Of a stretch of DNA of 64,000 nt, positions 62,345 to 64,000 are shown in pieces. This stretch comes from Bog-473 sp963750075 (GTDB taxonomy: Bacteria; Actinomycetota; Acidimicrobiia; Acidimicrobiales; RAAP-2). Below the pieces are notes generated by a model. It was not told where the DNA came from. It worked only from the letters and a program-made list of their open reading frames with translations, and made no database searches. The translations under genes were made by a program, and so were the position numbers. Location: positions 248,001 to 312,000 of the forward strand of contig CAVVPG010000005.1 in assembly GCA_963750075.1 (NCBI GenBank), in the 5' to 3' direction. How positions within the stretch are numbered: position 1 is the stretch's first letter; every line of letters starts with the position of its first letter.

Positions 62345-64000
62345 GTGTCGCGGACGACGAATCAGCAGAGGTTGACAACGGACGTGCTCATCGTCGGAGG
62401 TGGTGGCGCGGGGCTCACGGCCTCGATGCTCCTCTCAAAAATGGGGGTCGATCACCAACTCGTGAGCGCACTGCCGGAAACGTCGGTGCTGCCCAAGGCC
62501 CACGTCCTCGGGCAGCGCGCCATGGAGGTTCTCGACGACTGCGGCGTGGCCGACGCCATCTACGCCGCCGGCACTCCGCCCGAACAGCTGCGGCGTACGT
62601 CCTTCTACGCTGGCTTCGCGGGTCACCCCGAGGCCGGCCGCGTCCTTTTCACACAGGAGACCTGGGGTGCGGGAGGAGAGGACCCCGACTGGGTCGCGGC
62701 CAGCCCCAAGCTCACCACCAACCTGCCCCAGATCCGCCTCGAACCGCTGATGAAAACGCGGGCTGAGGAGCTCGCGCCGGGCCGCATCCGGTTCTTCCAC
62801 GAGGTCACCGCACTCGAGGAGGTCGACGGCGTCGTCATCGCCACGGTCACCGACCTGGCGGATGAGCGCACCTACGAGATCGAAGCCCGATACATCCTTG
62901 GATGCGACGGTGGCCGCACGGTTGGAAGACTGGCAGGGATCGAGCTTGAAGGGCTTCTCGAGGTGGGTCGCACTGCGACCGTGCACCTGGCTGCTGACCT
63001 CTCCGAGTGGGCCAAGGAAACCGATGTCCTGCTGCGCTGGGTGTTTTGCCCCGCCAACGCCAAACTGGTCGTTCTCGCTCCCATGGGGCCGACGCGCTGG
63101 GGCGGCGAGAGTGAGGAATGGGTCGTGCACGTCACCTACGACCTCGAAGACCAGCGGCCCTTCGACGACGCCGCCGTCCTGGAGGATGTGCGCGACGCGC
63201 TCGGGATCGGCGACCACCCGCTCGACGTCAAGCTCATCACCCGTTGGACGATCAGCGGCGTCCTTGCCGACCGCTTCCGTTCCGGTCGCATCTTCGTCGT
63301 GGGCGACGCTGCCCATCGCCACCCGCCGACGGGTGGCCTCGGACTGGTCAGCGCCATCCACGATGCCCAGAACCTGTGCTGGAAGCTCAACCTCGTACTC
63401 AGAGGCATGGCTGACGAGGATCTGCTGGACACCTACGAGGCCGAGCGCCGGCCGCTGGACGCTCGCAACGTGCAGCGCTCCCTCGAGAACGCACTCGGCT
63501 ACGCCGTGATGGCCCAGGCCATGGGTGTCGACGACGTGAATGCGACCACCGAGGAGCGCTGGGCATGCCTGGCCCGGCTGTGGAGCAACGCGCCCGAGGA
63601 CGCAGAACATCGCCGCACCGTGCGGGACCTCATGGCGGTGCAGTCCCAGGAGTTCCACGAGCACGACGTCGAGTACGGCTACCACCACCGGTCGACAGCG
63701 GTCGTCGACGACGGGAGCCCCGATCCACCGGAACGCGACTTCCGCATGTTCTTCCCTTCGACCCGCCCGGGCTGTCCTCTGCCTCACGCGTGGGTCGAGG
63801 ACGACGACTTCCGCCGCTTCTCCACGCTCGAGCTCGTGTCAGTCGACCGCTTCGCCCTTCTCGCCGGGGAGCGCGGCGAGCCCTGGCGGGACGCCGCGGG
63901 CGTCGTGGCGGCGGAGCTCGGGGTGCAGATCGATGCCTGGTGCATCGGCCACGCTTCGGGCGACCTGCGCGATCCCCGTCTGCGCTTCGAGCGAGTGCGC
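62345..64000 (+). CDS. FAD-dependent aromatic-ring monooxygenase (PHBH/TfdB type), 3' end outside window
   Basis: 552 residues are visible and the frame runs to the window end. The Rossmann FAD motif is VGGGGAGLTA (about 16-25), the DG motif is GCDGGRTVGR, and the GD motif is VVGDAAHRHPPTGGLGL. These are the three flavin signatures of p-hydroxybenzoate hydroxylase-type enzymes, with closest overall pattern to phenol/chlorophenol hydroxylases. It uses NAD(P)H and O2 to hydroxylate an activated ring. GTG 62345 has GGAGG 6 bases upstream. A large palindrome upstream may control it. Confidence 0.92.
   Translation, partial: MSRTTNQQRLTTDVLIVGGGGAGLTASMLLSKMGVDHQLVSALPETSVLPKAHVLGQRAMEVLDDCGVADAIYAAGTPPEQLRRTSFYAGFAGHPEAGRVLFTQETWGAGGEDPDWVAASPKLTTNLPQIRLEPLMKTRAEELAPGRIRFFHEVTALEEVDGVVIATVTDLADERTYEIEARYILGCDGGRTVGRLAGIELEGLLEVGRTATVHLAADLSEWAKETDVLLRWVFCPANAKLVVLAPMGPTRWGGESEEWVVHVTYDLEDQRPFDDAAVLEDVRDALGIGDHPLDVKLITRWTISGVLADRFRSGRIFVVGDAAHRHPPTGGLGLVSAIHDAQNLCWKLNLVLRGMADEDLLDTYEAERRPLDARNVQRSLENALGYAVMAQAMGVDDVNATTEERWACLARLWSNAPEDAEHRRTVRDLMAVQSQEFHEHDVEYGYHHRSTAVVDDGSPDPPERDFRMFFPSTRPGCPLPHAWVEDDDFRRFSTLELVSVDRFALLAGERGEPWRDAAGVVAAELGVQIDAWCIGHASGDLRDPRLRFERVR

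Noticed and set aside
62435..63787. 450-codon minus-strand frame in the last segment
   Set aside because: It lies opposite the FAD monooxygenase, which has all three flavin motifs and a ribosome site; the minus frame has none.

Overview
The window is high-GC (roughly 70% by eye), gene-dense DNA from an actinomycete-type chromosome. The gene families point to Actinomycetota with a lipid- or steroid-catabolising lifestyle: F420/flavin LLM-class oxidoreductases, paired acyl-CoA dehydrogenases, a DUF35-thiolase, CaiB/BaiF CoA-transferases, a P450, an encapsulin, and many GTG starts. I lean towards Acidimicrobiia or a mycobacterium-like lineage, but no rRNA or marker gene is present to prove it. 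I see no tRNA, rRNA, IS element, prophage or CRISPR array.

Layout. 1-12.7 kb: an oxygenase island. A Rieske oxygenase, carboxymuconolactone-decarboxylase-like protein and SDR (minus strand) are divergent from a ferredoxin-type reductase, a SnoaL-like protein and a two-subunit acyl-CoA dehydrogenase (plus strand). An LLM oxidoreductase, P450, PPOX-class protein and aldehyde dehydrogenase follow. 12.7-24.2 kb: a minus-strand beta-oxidation-like cluster (second acyl-CoA dehydrogenase pair, DUF35-thiolase fusion, DapB-like dehydrogenase, NtaA-type monooxygenase, amidohydrolase, third dehydrogenase), then an enoyl-CoA hydratase and a TesB thioesterase. 24.3-27.8 kb: a two-subunit B12-dependent mutase whose active-site residues fit isobutyryl-CoA mutase, its MarR regulator with a clear operator, and an enoyl-CoA hydratase. 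27.9-33.9 kb: HAD phosphatase, esterase, the encapsulated ferritin/encapsulin pair, MsrA/MsrB, a quinone-reductase-like enzyme and a DUF4389 membrane protein. 34-38.4 kb: two TetR regulators with visible operators, a YihY-type membrane protein and an MFS exporter. 38.4-45.5 kb: G6PD, acetolactate-synthase-like enzyme, HtrA-like protease, LUD protein overlapping a thioredoxin-reductase-like flavoprotein, and a VOC protein. 45.7-48.1 kb: two overlapping CoA-transferases. 48.5-57.6 kb: surface and cell-wall genes (RHS/YD-repeat protein, GH3 glycosidase, amidase, phosphodiester glycosidase lipoprotein) around an amidohydrolase. 57.7-64 kb: HxlR regulator, thioesterase, SDR, TetR, GT39 glycosyltransferase and an aromatic-ring FAD monooxygenase cut by the window end.

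Inferred working logic: oxygenases activate a hydrophobic substrate, CoA-transferases activate acids, paired dehydrogenases, hydratases and the thiolase/aldolase-like enzyme shorten it, and the mutase handles a branched C4-CoA. Each block carries its own regulator with a palindromic site nearby.

Four genes (PPOX protein, enoyl-CoA hydratase, RHS protein, GT39) each carry one single-base frameshift, three of them a missing G in a G run. This looks more like a systematic sequencing or assembly error than four independent gene losses.
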